DNA of 64,000 bases from NCBI RefSeq assembly GCF_025854375.1, contig NZ_CP107575.1, positions 2,294,001 to 2,358,000 of the forward strand, in the 5' to 3' direction. Source of the stretch: Glutamicibacter sp. JL.03c (GTDB taxonomy: Bacteria > Actinomycetota > Actinomycetes > Actinomycetales > Micrococcaceae). Both the position numbers and the translations under genes were made by a program. Below are positions 35,801 through 44,648 of this stretch, in pieces (position 1 is the stretch's first letter; every line of letters starts with the position of its first letter). Under the pieces are notes generated by a model, which saw nothing but the letters and a program-made list of their open reading frames with translations, was not told where the DNA came from and ran no database searches.

Positions 35801-37095
35801 TTGGGTTCCAGCAAGAGGCTGGCGGCATCCAGCTGCTCGTTGAACAGCTGCACGAATTCTTCGGCGGCCGAACGCTGTTCTGCCACCACCAGGACGCGCT
35901 TGCCCTGGGCTGCCAAGAGGGCAGCGGCGTTCAGCGCGGTCTGGGTGGCACCGGTGCCGGCGGCGGCGTTGATGGCCACCGATTCGCCGGCGGCGATGTA
36001 GTCGAGCATCTTGGACTGGGACTCGTCGGCATCCAGCAGGTAGAGCTCGTCTTCCGGGTCGCGCTCATCCGAGGACTTGGCCAGGGTGCTGCTGCCGGTG
36101 TGGACCTTGCGGGTGGAGGGTTCTTCCGGTGCGCCGGCCTGCTTGCGGGGACGGGTGCTGTCCTTGAGGATGTTGCGCACCCGGCGAAGGCGCGAGCCGC
36201 CGTCTTCGCCCGGCTTGCCCTCATCGCTTTGCACTTCGCTGCTCTTGGCGGCCGCGTCCTTGGCGGCTTCGCCTGGCTTCTGCGCTTCGGGCTTGGCCGC
36301 GGTATTGCCCGGCTTGGCGGCCACGAGGTTGGCCAGGGCTTCGGAGGCCTTGGAGTCGGCGGCGTTCTTGGCCTGCTTCTCGCTCAGGTCATGGCGGATC
36401 AGCGCCTCGATGACCGGGTGCGAGCCGGTGAGCTTGGCCGGGTCTGCGGGGTCCATCAGCTCGGAGAAGGTGGACAGCAGCAGCCGGTGGCCCACGACCA
36501 CGCCGGGAACCTCGGCCATCTGGTGGCGCAGGGCATCCATGCCGCGCACCGGATCAAAGCGGGCAATGGAGTAGGCGGCGGAGTCAACGGCGCTGACGTC
36601 CACCTTGGCATTGTGGTCTGCCTCGAACTGGCGGACAAAGGCAGGGGACACGGTGGCGCGGCCGACCAGTTGCAGGTCGTAGTCATCGGCATCCACGTGC
36701 TTGGTCAGGGTGATGCGGCCTAGCATGATCGGCGCGGAGACCGGTTCGCTCTTTCCATCGTGCACGGCACGCCAGTTGGCGACACCGGCGGCCAGGTAGC
36801 CGACGTCGATGCCGCGCTCTTCCCAGAGCTCGCTGATCTTGGAGGCCAGGGCGCGGGCGGTGCGGCGCGCGGTGGCGTACTGCTCAGCGTCGTGCAGCAG
36901 CGTGGACAGCCGGGTGCGCCGTCCTGCCAGGAACTGGGCCAGCCCCGAGGGGTTGGCGTGGGTGATGTCGATGCTGTTGGACGTCGACGGAGCAAACCGC
37001 AAGGTGGTATCGGCACCGGCACTTTGCCCCAGGGATTTCACCCAGGTTGCCACCCGCTCGGCGGCAGCATTCTGTCCACTAGCCACGACAGTCAT
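32875..37095 (-). CDS. very long superfamily 1 helicase-like protein with degenerate ATPase motifs
   Basis: This protein of about 1406 residues has the layout of DUF4011-type SF1 helicases with a nuclease-like end. At the Walker A position (35941-35980) it reads NAAAGTGATQT, lacking the essential Lys of GPPGTGKSQT. At Walker B (34341-34380) it reads FDAVILLEAN instead of a DE pair. A Lys/Glu-rich linker of about 110 residues divides the N-terminal region. The end carries a DUF559/Vsr-like fold (VYDGTEHYAELTVRERSRLR, HGWRYVPLWTIDVF). The start is uncertain: in-frame GTG/ATG codons occur at 37164, 37119 and 37095. The N-terminal SNSIDITHANPSGLAQFLAG is conserved-looking. Confidence 0.78.
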   Translation of the reverse strand: MTVVASGQNAAAERVATWVKSLGQSAGADTTLRFAPSTSNSIDITHANPSGLAQFLAGRRTRLSTLLHDAEQYATARRTARALASKISELWEERGIDVGYLAAGVANWRAVHDGKSEPVSAPIMLGRITLTKHVDADDYDLQLVGRATVSPAFVRQFEADHNAKVDVSAVDSAAYSIARFDPVRGMDALRHQMAEVPGVVVGHRLLLSTFSELMDPADPAKLTGSHPVIEALIRHDLSEKQAKNAADSKASEALANLVAAKPGNTAAKPEAQKPGEAAKDAAAKSSEVQSDEGKPGEDGGSRLRRVRNILKDSTRPRKQAGAPEEPSTRKVHTGSSTLAKSSDERDPEDELYLLDADESQSKMLDYIAAGESVAINAAAGTGATQTALNAAALLAAQGKRVLVVAEQRSAAEEFVQLFNEQLDAASLLLEPNEDPEQLRTLLTKSILRNEKATEPQLGSMFKRLRESRHALHEHVKSLHSVRSRWGCSPYQAMQELARLSALEPAPSTTVRLKRSVLDSMGQRGHVAAQLKRAAQLGAYSKEHTTSPWHGAPLRNAEATEQALNLASGLGRDLPILHEHMEKIAKQSQIRLEDSYDKWGDQLQLLVAVRGSLDKFESDIFEGDIDDLIAATATSAWRREHGVEMGSIVRSRLRKIAKEYVRPGMHVADLQAALQAVSVQRDAWRAIATSQRNPQVPGGLLDVEAGYHDAGARIDKLAGMLPPALGSRLREMPIAELLDTVAALVDRREDLGELPERTLISEQLTEAGLGDLLDDFAEREIDADAVDSELELAWWQSVLDAMISGDDFLAMNDGSKLEKIEADYRLADGAHIASGPQRIRWALSRSWKAALADHRAGSRALRDMLKSGAPSIAGLLQLGAPLANSLTPVIVSAPLLLGSALPEDAEFDAVILLEANYLALREVLDALRRSSQVIAIGDEMLGGPKRFEVSVDPTARVIEHKQDRSALSALNKVLVAGSLSTVYRGIDEGLVEQLSTTFYDNSISRLPMAVNISGNSPLLRSEYVPDATGSLANSEDGVQTTAAEVARVVDLVFEHFKNQGHESLAVIASNRSHASAIAEAIRVQLPNHKYAMDYLRSKQESFVVTTMDRLIGLRRDAVIFAWGYGRTPHGKTLHEFGALSREGGEQLFVAAMTRSRSHMTLVSSLLPSDVDLNRVYRGARQFFELFGRVEAGDSGVSAMRNPRFDPLVSDLARRLRERGAIVAEDYRGVLDLSAHVFDSADSGIRPLAVVYDGTEHYAELTVRERSRLRPEFFEKHGWRYVPLWTIDVFTDPGAVTERLAKALQLKAPTSAATTEDSSSRSSVAAARPVSARDVTTEPAPKEKSGLLKTAKSKLDPKAGAAAEVSVEESAEDNEAKAPEAPAAGESKPTTPAPVPASQATEQPASEK

Positions 37096-37319
37096 TCCCT
37101 TCACTGAACCGACCATTTTCGGGCGCACTGCGGTGCAGATGCGCCTCTTTCTAACGTAGTGCACAAGCCCTGCAGATCAGGTGTGCGAAACACGTTTTAA
37201 CTGCGAGAAGCGGAACCGGGGACGATGAGCAATACCTCTTCGAGGTGCACCTCACCGGCCAGCCGGTTCCGCTTCCGATCCGCTAGCTGGACGCCGGGTT
37301 CGCTAGCAGGGTCGCGGGA

Positions 37320-38906
37320 TTACTCCCACTCGATGGTTCCTGGTGGCTTGGAGGTGACGTCCAGAACCACGCGGTTGACCCCATCGACCTCATTGGTGAT
37401 GCGGTTGGAGATCTTCGAGAGCAGATCGTATGGCAGGTGCGACCAGTCGGCGGTCATGGCATCCTCAGAGGAGACCGGACGCAGCACGATCGGGTGGCCG
37501 TAGGTGCGGTGATCGCCCTGCACGCCTACCGAGCGGACGTCGGCGAGCAGCACCACCGGCATCTGCCAGACCTCGTCGTCCAGGCCTGCAGCGGTCAGCT
37601 CGGCACGGGCGATCGCGTCGGCCTTGCGCAGGATGGACAGGCGCTCTTCGTTGACGGCACCGATGATGCGGATACCCAGGCCTGGGCCAGGGAATGGCTG
37701 GCGGCCAACGATTTCCTCGGGCAAGCCGAGCTCGCGGCCCACGGCGCGGACCTCGTCCTTGAACAGGGTGCGCAGCGGCTCGACCAGTTCGAACTGCAGG
37801 TCCTCTGGCAGGCCGCCCACGTTGTGGTGGCTCTTGATGTTGCTGGTGCCTTCGCCGCCGCCGGATTCCACGATATCCGGATACAGGGTGCCCTGGACCA
37901 GGAACTTCACCGGCTCGCCCTCGGAAGCTGCTTCAGCGATGATCGCTGCTTCGGCTGCTTCGAAGGCGCGGATGAATTCGCGGCCGATGATCTTGCGCTT
38001 GGTCTCCGGATCGGTGACACCGTCCAGTGCGGCAAGGAAGCGTTCGCGTTCGTCAGCGATGTAGAGCTTTGCGCCGGTGGAAGCGACAAAATCCTTCTCG
38101 ACCTGCTCGGCTTCGCCTTCGCGCAGCAGGCCGTGGTTGACGAACACGCAAGTCAGCTGGTCGCCAATGGCGCGCTGCACCAGTGCCGCGGCAACTGCCG
38201 AGTCCACGCCGCCGGACAGGCCGCAGATGGCCTTGCCGGTGCCGACCTGGGCGCGGATGCGCTCGATCTGCTCGTCAGCGATGTTGTCAGCGGTCCAGTC
38301 GCCGGCCAGGCCTGCGCCGTTGTACAGGAAGTTCTCCAGGACGTCCTGGCCGAACTCGCAGTGCTTGACTTCCGGGTGCCACTGCACGCCGTAGAGGCGC
38401 TTGGCCTCGTTGGCAAAGGCGGCAACCGGCGCGCCGGCGGTGGTGGCCAGCACTTCGAAGCCTTCTGGGGCCTGGGAGACTGAGTCGCCGTGGCTCATCC
38501 ACACGGTGGGAGCCTGTGCGGCGCCTGCCAGGATGGAGCGGGCTTCGCCCTCAAAGTTGGTTGCGGTGCGGCCGTACTCGCGCAGGCCGGTTTCCGAGAC
38601 GGTTCCGCCCAGGGCGTTGGCCATGGCCTGGAAGCCGTAGCAAATGCCCAAGACCGGCACGCCGGCTTCAAACAGGTCGGCCCCGACGGATGGGGCGCCA
38701 TCGGCGTAGACGCTGGAGGGACCACCGGAGAGGATGATCGCTGCAGGGTTCTTGGCCAGGATGGCTTCGGTGGACAGGGTGTGCGGAACGATCTCCGAGT
38801 ACACACGGGCCTCACGTACGCGGCGAGCGATGAGCTGCGCGTATTGGGCCCCGTAGTCGACGACCAGAACCGGCTTATGTTCTGGATTGAGGGGAGCAGT
38901 AGTCAC
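37320..38906 (-). CDS. guaA: GMP synthase (glutamine-hydrolysing)
   Basis: This 528-residue two-domain enzyme makes GMP from XMP. The N-terminal glutamine amidotransferase has Cys in [10 protein letters not shown] and His/Glu in [10 protein letters not shown]. The ATP-pyrophosphatase domain has [14 protein letters not shown]. The C-terminal dimerisation domain ends [16 protein letters not shown] start. Together with guaB and guaB3 in this window it covers the guanine branch of purine synthesis, although the three genes are not in one operon. Confidence 0.97.
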   Translation of the reverse strand: MTTAPLNPEHKPVLVVDYGAQYAQLIARRVREARVYSEIVPHTLSTEAILAKNPAAIILSGGPSSVYADGAPSVGADLFEAGVPVLGICYGFQAMANALGGTVSETGLREYGRTATNFEGEARSILAGAAQAPTVWMSHGDSVSQAPEGFEVLATTAGAPVAAFANEAKRLYGVQWHPEVKHCEFGQDVLENFLYNGAGLAGDWTADNIADEQIERIRAQVGTGKAICGLSGGVDSAVAAALVQRAIGDQLTCVFVNHGLLREGEAEQVEKDFVASTGAKLYIADERERFLAALDGVTDPETKRKIIGREFIRAFEAAEAAIIAEAASEGEPVKFLVQGTLYPDIVESGGGEGTSNIKSHHNVGGLPEDLQFELVEPLRTLFKDEVRAVGRELGLPEEIVGRQPFPGPGLGIRIIGAVNEERLSILRKADAIARAELTAAGLDDEVWQMPVVLLADVRSVGVQGDHRTYGHPIVLRPVSSEDAMTADWSHLPYDLLSKISNRITNEVDGVNRVVLDVTSKPPGTIEWE

Positions 38907-39011
38907 CGTTACAGTCTACGCGGTTCGCCGCCCGCGAAACAGCCGGAGCGCTGTCATCAGCGTCACCTAGCGGCCCGCCGCTACCCCCGATGCCCCTGCC
39001 CAACGCACGCA

Positions 39012-39042
39012 GCGGGCGAACCCGTTCTCCTGGTTCGCCCGC
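39012..39042 (-). terminator. G+C-rich hairpin after DUF3817 gene
   Basis: GCGGGCGAACC and GGTTCGCCCGC form a perfect 11-bp stem with a 9-base loop, 22 bases past the stop of the DUF3817 gene and before the guaA promoter. No T-run follows on the reverse strand, so efficiency is uncertain. Confidence 0.55.
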
Positions 39043-39063
39043 CGCGTGATGGTTTTTGCCCGT

Positions 39064-39528
39064 CTAGTAGCGCTTCGCGGCCTTCGGGTGGGCGGCCAGT
39101 TCGCGGTCGACTTCAGCGTGGACCTTGGACTCCGTGTAGAAGGACAGGAACGGGATCACGCCACCCAGGGCGATCGTAATGAAGCGCATAAATGGCCAGC
39201 GCATCAGCGACCAGAGGCGGAAGTCGGCGAACAGGTACACCACGTACAGCCAGCCGTGGGCGATCAGGATGCCCAGGGAGATGTTCGCTCCCCCGGTCAC
39301 TTCGGCACGGTTGTGCAGGCCAATGGAGTTCGCCACCCCGTCGGCCAGGGTGCCGCCGACAAAGAGTTCCAAGGACCAGAAGTACTTGAAGATCATCTCC
39401 ACCACGAGCAGCAGCAGCATCACACCGGTGATGTAGGCAAAGACCTTGTAGAACTTCGCGGCGCTGCGGATCTGCGCTGGGGTGCCGCCGAACTTCCGGG
39501 GCTTCGGTGCGGGGGTGGTGCTGGACAT
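39064..39528 (-). CDS. DUF3817 integral membrane protein
   Basis: This 154-residue protein has three to four membrane helices (FAYITGVMLLLLVVEMIFKY, NISLGILIAHGWLYVVYLFA, FITIALGGVIPFLSFYTE), matching the DUF3817 family often encoded near SURF1 or cytochrome oxidase genes in actinobacteria. ATG 39528 is preferred over an ATG eight codons upstream, because GGAAGGAAT lies before it. Function unknown. Confidence 0.82.
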   Translation of the reverse strand: MSSTTPAPKPRKFGGTPAQIRSAAKFYKVFAYITGVMLLLLVVEMIFKYFWSLELFVGGTLADGVANSIGLHNRAEVTGGANISLGILIAHGWLYVVYLFADFRLWSLMRWPFMRFITIALGGVIPFLSFYTESKVHAEVDRELAAHPKAAKRY

Positions 39529-39575
39529 GGCTGGTGATTCCTTCCGAGTCATGAAAGAGGTCGGTGTGCTTGTTG

Positions 39576-40382
39576 CTAGTCGTTGGTGGCCGGTGGCGTC
39601 TGCCCGGGGTTCGCTTCGCGGGCTTCGGCGGCGCGCTCGGCGATCTCATCAAGGTCCCGCTGATAATCATCGCGGACCATGCGGTACCAGAGGAAGATCG
39701 CGAAGCCGGCGAAGAGGACCCATTCAATGCCGTAGAAGACGTTCAGCCAGTTGATCTGGGCTTCCTGCGGCTGCGGGCCGACGTAGATCATGTCGATCCC
39801 CGGCTGCTCGACAGCCTGGCCCTTGGCGGTGGTGATCTCGTGGGCCGAGATGAATCCGTTGTACAGGACCGAGTCCCAGATATTCGCCAGCTGCGCCGAG
39901 GTGATCGAAGGCAGGGTCGTGCTGCGCAGGTCGTGTTCGTTTTCCGGGCCTTCGTTCGGCAGCAGGCGTCCGGTGATTTTCAGTTCGCCCGTGGGAGCAG
40001 CCGAGGGCGTGGTTTCCTCTGGCTGCCAGCCGCGCACCACCGCAATGCCAGCGTCCTGCTTGGCGCCATCGACCTTGAATTCGCTGATGACCCATACGCC
40101 CTTTTGGCCATCTTCGACGCGGTCATCGATGAGGCGGTCGGTGCCGGGGACGAATTCTCCGGTGAAGGTGACGATTTGATCCGCTGTGGTGCCCAGCAGC
40201 TCGGTGCCGATGTCCACGTGCTTGGTCAGCGCCACCGGCTTCTCGGTCTTGTCGACCTTGACGACCGGTTCGCTCTCGGAGGCGCCGAACTGCCATCCGG
40301 AGAGGGCGACGAATCCGGTGGCGAGGGCGAGCGCAGCAAGGAGGGCGCCGATCCACTTGAGCTTCAGAGCGGTTTTAAACAC
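39576..40382 (-). CDS. SURF1 family cytochrome oxidase assembly protein
   Basis: This 268-residue membrane protein has a helix at each end (WIGALLAALALATGFVAL and WVLFAGFAIFLWYRMV) and an outer domain with GWQF near the first helix and GIAVVRGWQPEE, the marks of SURF1/Shy1. These proteins help heme a insertion into aa3-type cytochrome oxidase. GTG start follows AGAGG. Next gene downstream is DUF3817, 47 bases away. Confidence 0.88.
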   Translation of the reverse strand: MFKTALKLKWIGALLAALALATGFVALSGWQFGASESEPVVKVDKTEKPVALTKHVDIGTELLGTTADQIVTFTGEFVPGTDRLIDDRVEDGQKGVWVISEFKVDGAKQDAGIAVVRGWQPEETTPSAAPTGELKITGRLLPNEGPENEHDLRSTTLPSITSAQLANIWDSVLYNGFISAHEITTAKGQAVEQPGIDMIYVGPQPQEAQINWLNVFYGIEWVLFAGFAIFLWYRMVRDDYQRDLDEIAERAAEAREANPGQTPPATND

Positions 40383-40514
40383 CCTCTAACCGTACTTCTA
40401 TTTGCCGTAGAACTCGAAATGATGAGGGCGTGAGATTGGCCTAGCGGCAGTATTTTTAGCCCGTGGGAACAAACCGCGTGGGTTGTTCGTTGAGCGCCAG
40501 CGGCTTTAAACGAA

Positions 40515-40548
40515 TCGAACCCAGTTCAGGTGCATGAACTGGGCTCGA
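40515..40548 (-). terminator. terminator downstream of guaB3
   Basis: TCGAACCCAGTTCA and TGAACTGGGCTCGA form a 14-bp stem with one mismatch and a 6-base loop. It lies 10 bases after the guaB3 stop on the reverse strand and is followed there by TTCGTTTAAA. Confidence 0.75.
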
Positions 40549-40558
40549 TTCCTGGCGA

Positions 40559-41710
40559 CTAGTAGCGGTCAGACTCGTAAGGAGAAAGCACCACGTCAAC
40601 GCGCTGGAATTCCTTGAGGGTCGAGTAGCCGGTGGTGGCCATCGAGCGGCGCAGCGCGCCCACCAGGTTCGAGGTGCCATTGGTTTCATGCGATGGGCCG
40701 TAGAGGACCTTTTCCAGCGAACCAACGGTGCCGACCTTGGCGCGGTCCCCACGTGGGCTGGCCTCGTGAACGGCTTCCATGCCCCAGTGGTAGCCGGCAC
40801 CTGGAGCTTCTTCGGCACGAGCCAGCGCGGTGCCGAGCATGACGGCGTCGGCGCCCATGGCGATGGCCTTGACGATGTCACCGGAGTTGCCCATGCCGCC
40901 ATCAGCGATGACGTGGACGTAGCGTCCGCCGGACTCCTCGATGTAGTCGCGGCGTGCGGCGGCAACGTCGGCAATGGCGGTAGCCATTGGCGCATGGATG
41001 CCCAGGGTGCGGCGGGTGGTTGACGAAGCGCCGCCGCCGAAGCCGACCAGGACACCGGCAGCACCGGTGCGCATCAGGTGCATTGCCGGGGTGTAGCCAG
41101 CGGCGCCGCCTACGATGACCGGGACGTCGAGTTCATAGATGAACTGCTTGAGGTTCAGTGGTTCGGTGGTCTTCGAGACATGTTCAGCCGAAACGGTGGT
41201 GCCGCGGATGACAAAGATGTCCACGCCCGCAGCTACCACGGTCTTGTAGTGCTCCTGGGTGCGCTGCGGAGTCAGCGAGCCGGCAACAACAACGCCGGAG
41301 TCGCGGATTTCGGAGATGCGCGAGGTGATCAGTTCCGGCTGGATGGGTGCCGAGTACAGTTCCTGCAGCTTTGCGGTGATCTTCGGGTCGTTGCGGGTTG
41401 CCGCCTCGGACTTCAAACCGGCGATTTCAGCCAGCACGGCTTCCGGGTTCTCGTAACGGGTCCACAGGCCTTCGAGGTTCAGCACGCCCAAGCCGCCGAG
41501 CTGGCCCAGGGCAATGGCGGTGGCCGGTGAGGTCACCGAGTCCATCGGTGCGCCCAGGATAGGGGTGTCGAACTGGAATGCGTCAATCTGCCAGGACACC
41601 GAAACGTCCTTCGGATCACGGGTACGGCGATTCGGTACGATCGCTACGTCGTCCAGGGAATATGCCTTTTGTGCCCGCTTGCCGCGGCCGATCTCAATCT
41701 CGTTACTCAC
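40559..41710 (-). CDS. guaB3: GuaB3-family IMP dehydrogenase-related protein without cysteine
   Basis: This 383-residue TIM-barrel protein of the IMPDH/GMP reductase family is the actinobacterial GuaB3 type. It lacks CBS domains. Phosphate-binding blocks are kept (VIADGGMGNSGDIVKAIAMG, ADAVMLGTALARA). In IMP dehydrogenase the loop GPGSICTTR holds the catalytic Cys. Here the same place reads GGGASSTTRR, and I find no Cys in the entire protein. The normal covalent mechanism is therefore impossible. Role unknown. True guaB is present at 46.9-48.4 kb. Confidence 0.88.
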   Translation of the reverse strand: MSNEIEIGRGKRAQKAYSLDDVAIVPNRRTRDPKDVSVSWQIDAFQFDTPILGAPMDSVTSPATAIALGQLGGLGVLNLEGLWTRYENPEAVLAEIAGLKSEAATRNDPKITAKLQELYSAPIQPELITSRISEIRDSGVVVAGSLTPQRTQEHYKTVVAAGVDIFVIRGTTVSAEHVSKTTEPLNLKQFIYELDVPVIVGGAAGYTPAMHLMRTGAAGVLVGFGGGASSTTRRTLGIHAPMATAIADVAAARRDYIEESGGRYVHVIADGGMGNSGDIVKAIAMGADAVMLGTALARAEEAPGAGYHWGMEAVHEASPRGDRAKVGTVGSLEKVLYGPSHETNGTSNLVGALRRSMATTGYSTLKEFQRVDVVLSPYESDRY

Positions 41711-41827
41711 CTAACTAGGTTACCAAGTCTGAGCCGAATTCCCGCTTTTCCTGGTGCCGGGGCAATCGGCCATGATGTATATCTAGCATCTTGCCGCAAC
41801 AATCTAGTGACAGGTAGAGGCAAAAAA

Positions 41828-41870
41828 CGCCCCGCCTTTCGGCGAACGGACTTCACCAAAGGGCGGGGCG
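41828..41870 (-). terminator. Rho-independent terminator after the BtrH-like gene
   Basis: CGCCCCGCCTTT pairs with AAAGGGCGGGGCG across an 18-base loop. On the reverse strand the stem is followed by TTTTTTG. It lies 21 bases after the stop of the BtrH-like gene. Confidence 0.82.
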
Positions 41871-41890
41871 GGTAATGCGTCTGGTCTGCG

Positions 41891-43207
41891 TTATCGGGCT
41901 TCGGAAGCCAATGATTGTGCGGTGGCCGCCAGTGCTGTGGCGGCCTTGTGCTCGGCCTCGGCAATGCGCTCCATGGCCTGGGCCATGCGCTCGAACATTG
42001 CGCTGCGCTCATCCACATCGATGTCCGGGTCAACCAGTTCTGCGAAGTCATCCCAAAGCTGGGCCATCCGTACATAATCCGCGCTGTGCGCACCCAGGGC
42101 CGATAGGCCAGGCAATCCGGAGGCTTCATCGAGGAAGTCCGCGTACAGTCCGCGCAGTGCTCCTTCACCGCCAAAACGAGTGTCCGTGAGGAACCCGGAG
42201 AGCTGGTTCATGCCACCGGCCAGCCGTGCAGGTTCCGCGAACATGCGGGTCCAGCCGGTCTTGGTGGTGGTGTCGCGCAACCGGGTGGCGAAGGTGTGCA
42301 TGCCGGTGATGCCGAAGTTCTTGGCAAAGTGGTCCGGGATCCCGGAGAGCTCGCGGGTTCCCAGCAGGCGCGAGGTGGTTTCTTCGATGGCTTCCAAGGC
42401 ATTGGCAGCAAGGGTCTCCGCCTTCGGCGAGCGCGTGGATGGAACCCAGGCCTGCCAGTGCTTTTCCTTTTTGCGCTTGGCTCGGGCGAAAGCCAGGTCT
42501 TCGGGGCTGATGACGTTCAGAACGCCTGAACCGTCATCTACCAGCAGATCATTTTCGTGATCACCGACGACTACCAGGTCAATGGTTTCCGCTTCATCCA
42601 CTTCATTGCCATCGATCCATGGCAAGGCGTTGATGGCTACACGGACGACGACAGCGCGTCCGGCATCCAGTGCCGCATCCATGTATTCGACGGCCTTCTG
42701 GGATGACCCGGTGGTGCGTTCATTGATCTTGGCGCCGCAGCGAGCCAGCAGGTTCTGGGTGTATGGCTCAGGGTGGGCGCGGGTGACCAGGGTTGCGGTG
42801 GTGGTTTCTTCGTATTCGAAGGTGAAGACCATGAAGCCGATGCCACCAGCGAGGCCTGCCAACAATGCCTGGCTCAGCGGGGCATCGGTCACCGGGTTGG
42901 TGACGCCTGCCTGGACGAGGACTCGGTGCCAGAGTGCTGCGTCGTATTGAATGACGTCTTCTGGAGCAGGGTATTCGGGCAGCTCATCTTGTGGAGCTGG
43001 CGCTGGTGCCGGCTTGGGGGCTTTGGGCTTGGCTCCTGCCTTGGCCTCTCGCGCTTCTTTGGCATAGTCGCGGGCCTGTGCAGCACGGGCAGCCTTAGGG
43101 CTTTCCGGTTTCCCGGTGAGGATGTTCTTGCGCGCGGTGGTGTAGCTCTCCCCCGTGCGCGCCATGCGTTCTCGTGCTTGCTTTTTCAGGTTGGCTGGCT
43201 GGCCCAA
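41891..43207 (-). CDS. BtrH N-terminal domain / DUF4872-like protein with charged leader
   Basis: This protein of about 438 residues resembles BtrH (butirosin acyltransferase, C39-protease-like fold) plus DUF4872: APLSQALLAGLAGGIGFMVF, VVVRVAINALPW and VVVGDHENDLLVDDGSG. In BtrH the start of the domain carries a catalytic Cys. Here the equivalent stretch YDAALWHRVLVQAG has none. The first 75 residues are a Lys/Arg/Ala-rich leader including ANLKKQARERMARTGESYTT. TTG 43207 is chosen because AAAGGAC lies 6 bases upstream. A GTG at 43294 has no such site. Single gene with terminator. Confidence 0.68.
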   Translation of the reverse strand: MGQPANLKKQARERMARTGESYTTARKNILTGKPESPKAARAAQARDYAKEAREAKAGAKPKAPKPAPAPAPQDELPEYPAPEDVIQYDAALWHRVLVQAGVTNPVTDAPLSQALLAGLAGGIGFMVFTFEYEETTTATLVTRAHPEPYTQNLLARCGAKINERTTGSSQKAVEYMDAALDAGRAVVVRVAINALPWIDGNEVDEAETIDLVVVGDHENDLLVDDGSGVLNVISPEDLAFARAKRKKEKHWQAWVPSTRSPKAETLAANALEAIEETTSRLLGTRELSGIPDHFAKNFGITGMHTFATRLRDTTTKTGWTRMFAEPARLAGGMNQLSGFLTDTRFGGEGALRGLYADFLDEASGLPGLSALGAHSADYVRMAQLWDDFAELVDPDIDVDERSAMFERMAQAMERIAEAEHKAATALAATAQSLASEAR

Positions 43208-43486
43208 ATTAGTGTCCTTTATTGGCGGTCGCGCACGGTGCGTGGGATTCCGCTCCGGTTGGTGCGCTCTGGTTTTTATTCTACGTGTGCACACTCTGTT
43301 CCCCAGCGTGGGGATGGGGTGAGAAATCTCGGGCGATCACTTTTTCTGCCGTCTTATGACTGGCTCGTTCATTGAGCCTGCGAAGCTTTTCCAGCACTCA
43401 GAGTGCCCAACAGATGGACCTCTCGAATACACAATCGTACGGATGAAGATCTTCCAGCGTGCGCTGTCCCTCAACGGCCACGCGCC

Positions 43487-44071
43487 CTATGCGCCAACGA
43501 TCCGGGCGATGGCGCTTTTGATTTCCTCTGGATCGCGAGGTTCCGCGTCGAGGGCTCGATGAATGGTCAGCCCTTCGATCATGGCGTCCAGCAGACGCGC
43601 GGTCAGCGGGTCAAAGTGTGCCCCGAGCGCTAATTGGCTGCGTCCCATCCACCAGGTGGTGATGGACCGGAAGGAGGCATCGCGGGTGGCGAGGGTGTAG
43701 AGCTCGTGGGACAGAATCAGCTCATGGCCTTGGCCACTGCTGGCTTCGAGGATCCGCTCGAAAACCGCATCGCACGCCGAGTCCCGGTCGGTCGCCGCTG
43801 CCATGCGGCGCTCGAATCCGGTGCTGATGCTGGTAGCAAAACGGCTGAAGGCGCTGTGCAGCAAGTCGTCCATGCCGTCAAAGTAGTAGGTCATGGCTCC
43901 AAGCGGAACGCCTGTCTGGGCGGCGACCTTTCGATGAGACGTGCCGGTGACCCCGGCCTGGGCTATGACTTCTAAACAGGCGTCCATGATCTTTTCACGG
44001 CGCTCTGGATCATTGCGGCGGCCCAGACGTGAACCGGAGGAGGGCTGTTGAGCGGGCATCGAATTATCCAA
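43487..44071 (-). CDS. TetR family transcriptional regulator
   Basis: This 194-residue repressor has an N-terminal helix-turn-helix (EVIAQAGVTGTSHRKVAAQTG, PLGAMTYYFDGMDDLLHSAF) and a helical ligand-binding part. Its start overlaps the end of the sugar acetyltransferase gene by 8 bases, so both come from one mRNA. It probably controls its own operon and the divergent MFS gene from the region at 44649-44757. Inducer unknown. Confidence 0.88.
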   Translation of the reverse strand: MDNSMPAQQPSSGSRLGRRNDPERREKIMDACLEVIAQAGVTGTSHRKVAAQTGVPLGAMTYYFDGMDDLLHSAFSRFATSISTGFERRMAAATDRDSACDAVFERILEASSGQGHELILSHELYTLATRDASFRSITTWWMGRSQLALGAHFDPLTARLLDAMIEGLTIHRALDAEPRDPEEIKSAIARIVGA

Positions 44072-44648
44072 TGTTCCGGATCACGCGTGCCGGGTTTCCC
44101 ACGGCAATGGCGTTGGCTGGAATGTCCTTGGTGACCACGGAGCCTGCACCGATCACAGAGTTTTCGCCGACAGTTACCCCGGGGCATACGATCACGCCAC
44201 CACCGAGCCACACGTTATCCCCCAACGTGATCGGCTGCGCTGCTTCAAGCTTGTCGCGTCGTGGCTGTGGATCAATTGGGTGGGTGGGTGTCAGCAGCTG
44301 GACGTTTGGCCCGATCTGGCAGTCTTCGCCGATGGTGATGGTGGCGACGTCCAGTGCTGTGAGGTTGTAGTTGATGAAAGTTCGCGCGCCGATGTGCAGG
44401 TTTTCCCCGTAGTCCACGAAGAGCGGCGAATTGACGTGAGCGCCTTCCCCCAGGGTGCCGACAAGTTCAGCGAGGATCTCGCGCGCTTTAGGATCTGCCG
44501 CCACGTCAGCCCGGTGATAGGCGTCTGCTAGCTGCACGCCACGCTGGTGGAGGCGTTCATTCTCCGGATCGTCCGCGATGTACAAGTCACCTGCAAGCAT
44601 GCGCTCGCGGTTGCTGCGGGAGTCTCCTTCAAAATAATTTCCAGTCAT
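44064..44648 (-). CDS. maltose/galactoside-type O-acetyltransferase (left-handed beta-helix)
   Basis: This 194-residue LacA/Maa-type enzyme has an N-terminal lid (RERMLAGDLYIADDPE) and hexapeptide repeats with GEGAHVNSPLFVDYGENLHI, TPTHPIDPQPRRD (His active-site loop), LGDNVWLGGGVIVCPGVTVG and ending NPARVIRNI. It moves acetyl from acetyl-CoA to a sugar or similar hydroxyl. ATG 44648 is used. A start 13 codons earlier is possible. Operon with the TetR gene. Confidence 0.88.
   Translation of the reverse strand: MTGNYFEGDSRSNRERMLAGDLYIADDPENERLHQRGVQLADAYHRADVAADPKAREILAELVGTLGEGAHVNSPLFVDYGENLHIGARTFINYNLTALDVATITIGEDCQIGPNVQLLTPTHPIDPQPRRDKLEAAQPITLGDNVWLGGGVIVCPGVTVGENSVIGAGSVVTKDIPANAIAVGNPARVIRNIG

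Noticed and set aside
33835-36723. 962-codon open frame on the plus strand
   Set aside because: It lies wholly antisense to the helicase-like gene, has low-complexity Gly/Gln/Ala-rich translation and no ribosome site. It is a shadow of G+C-biased codons.
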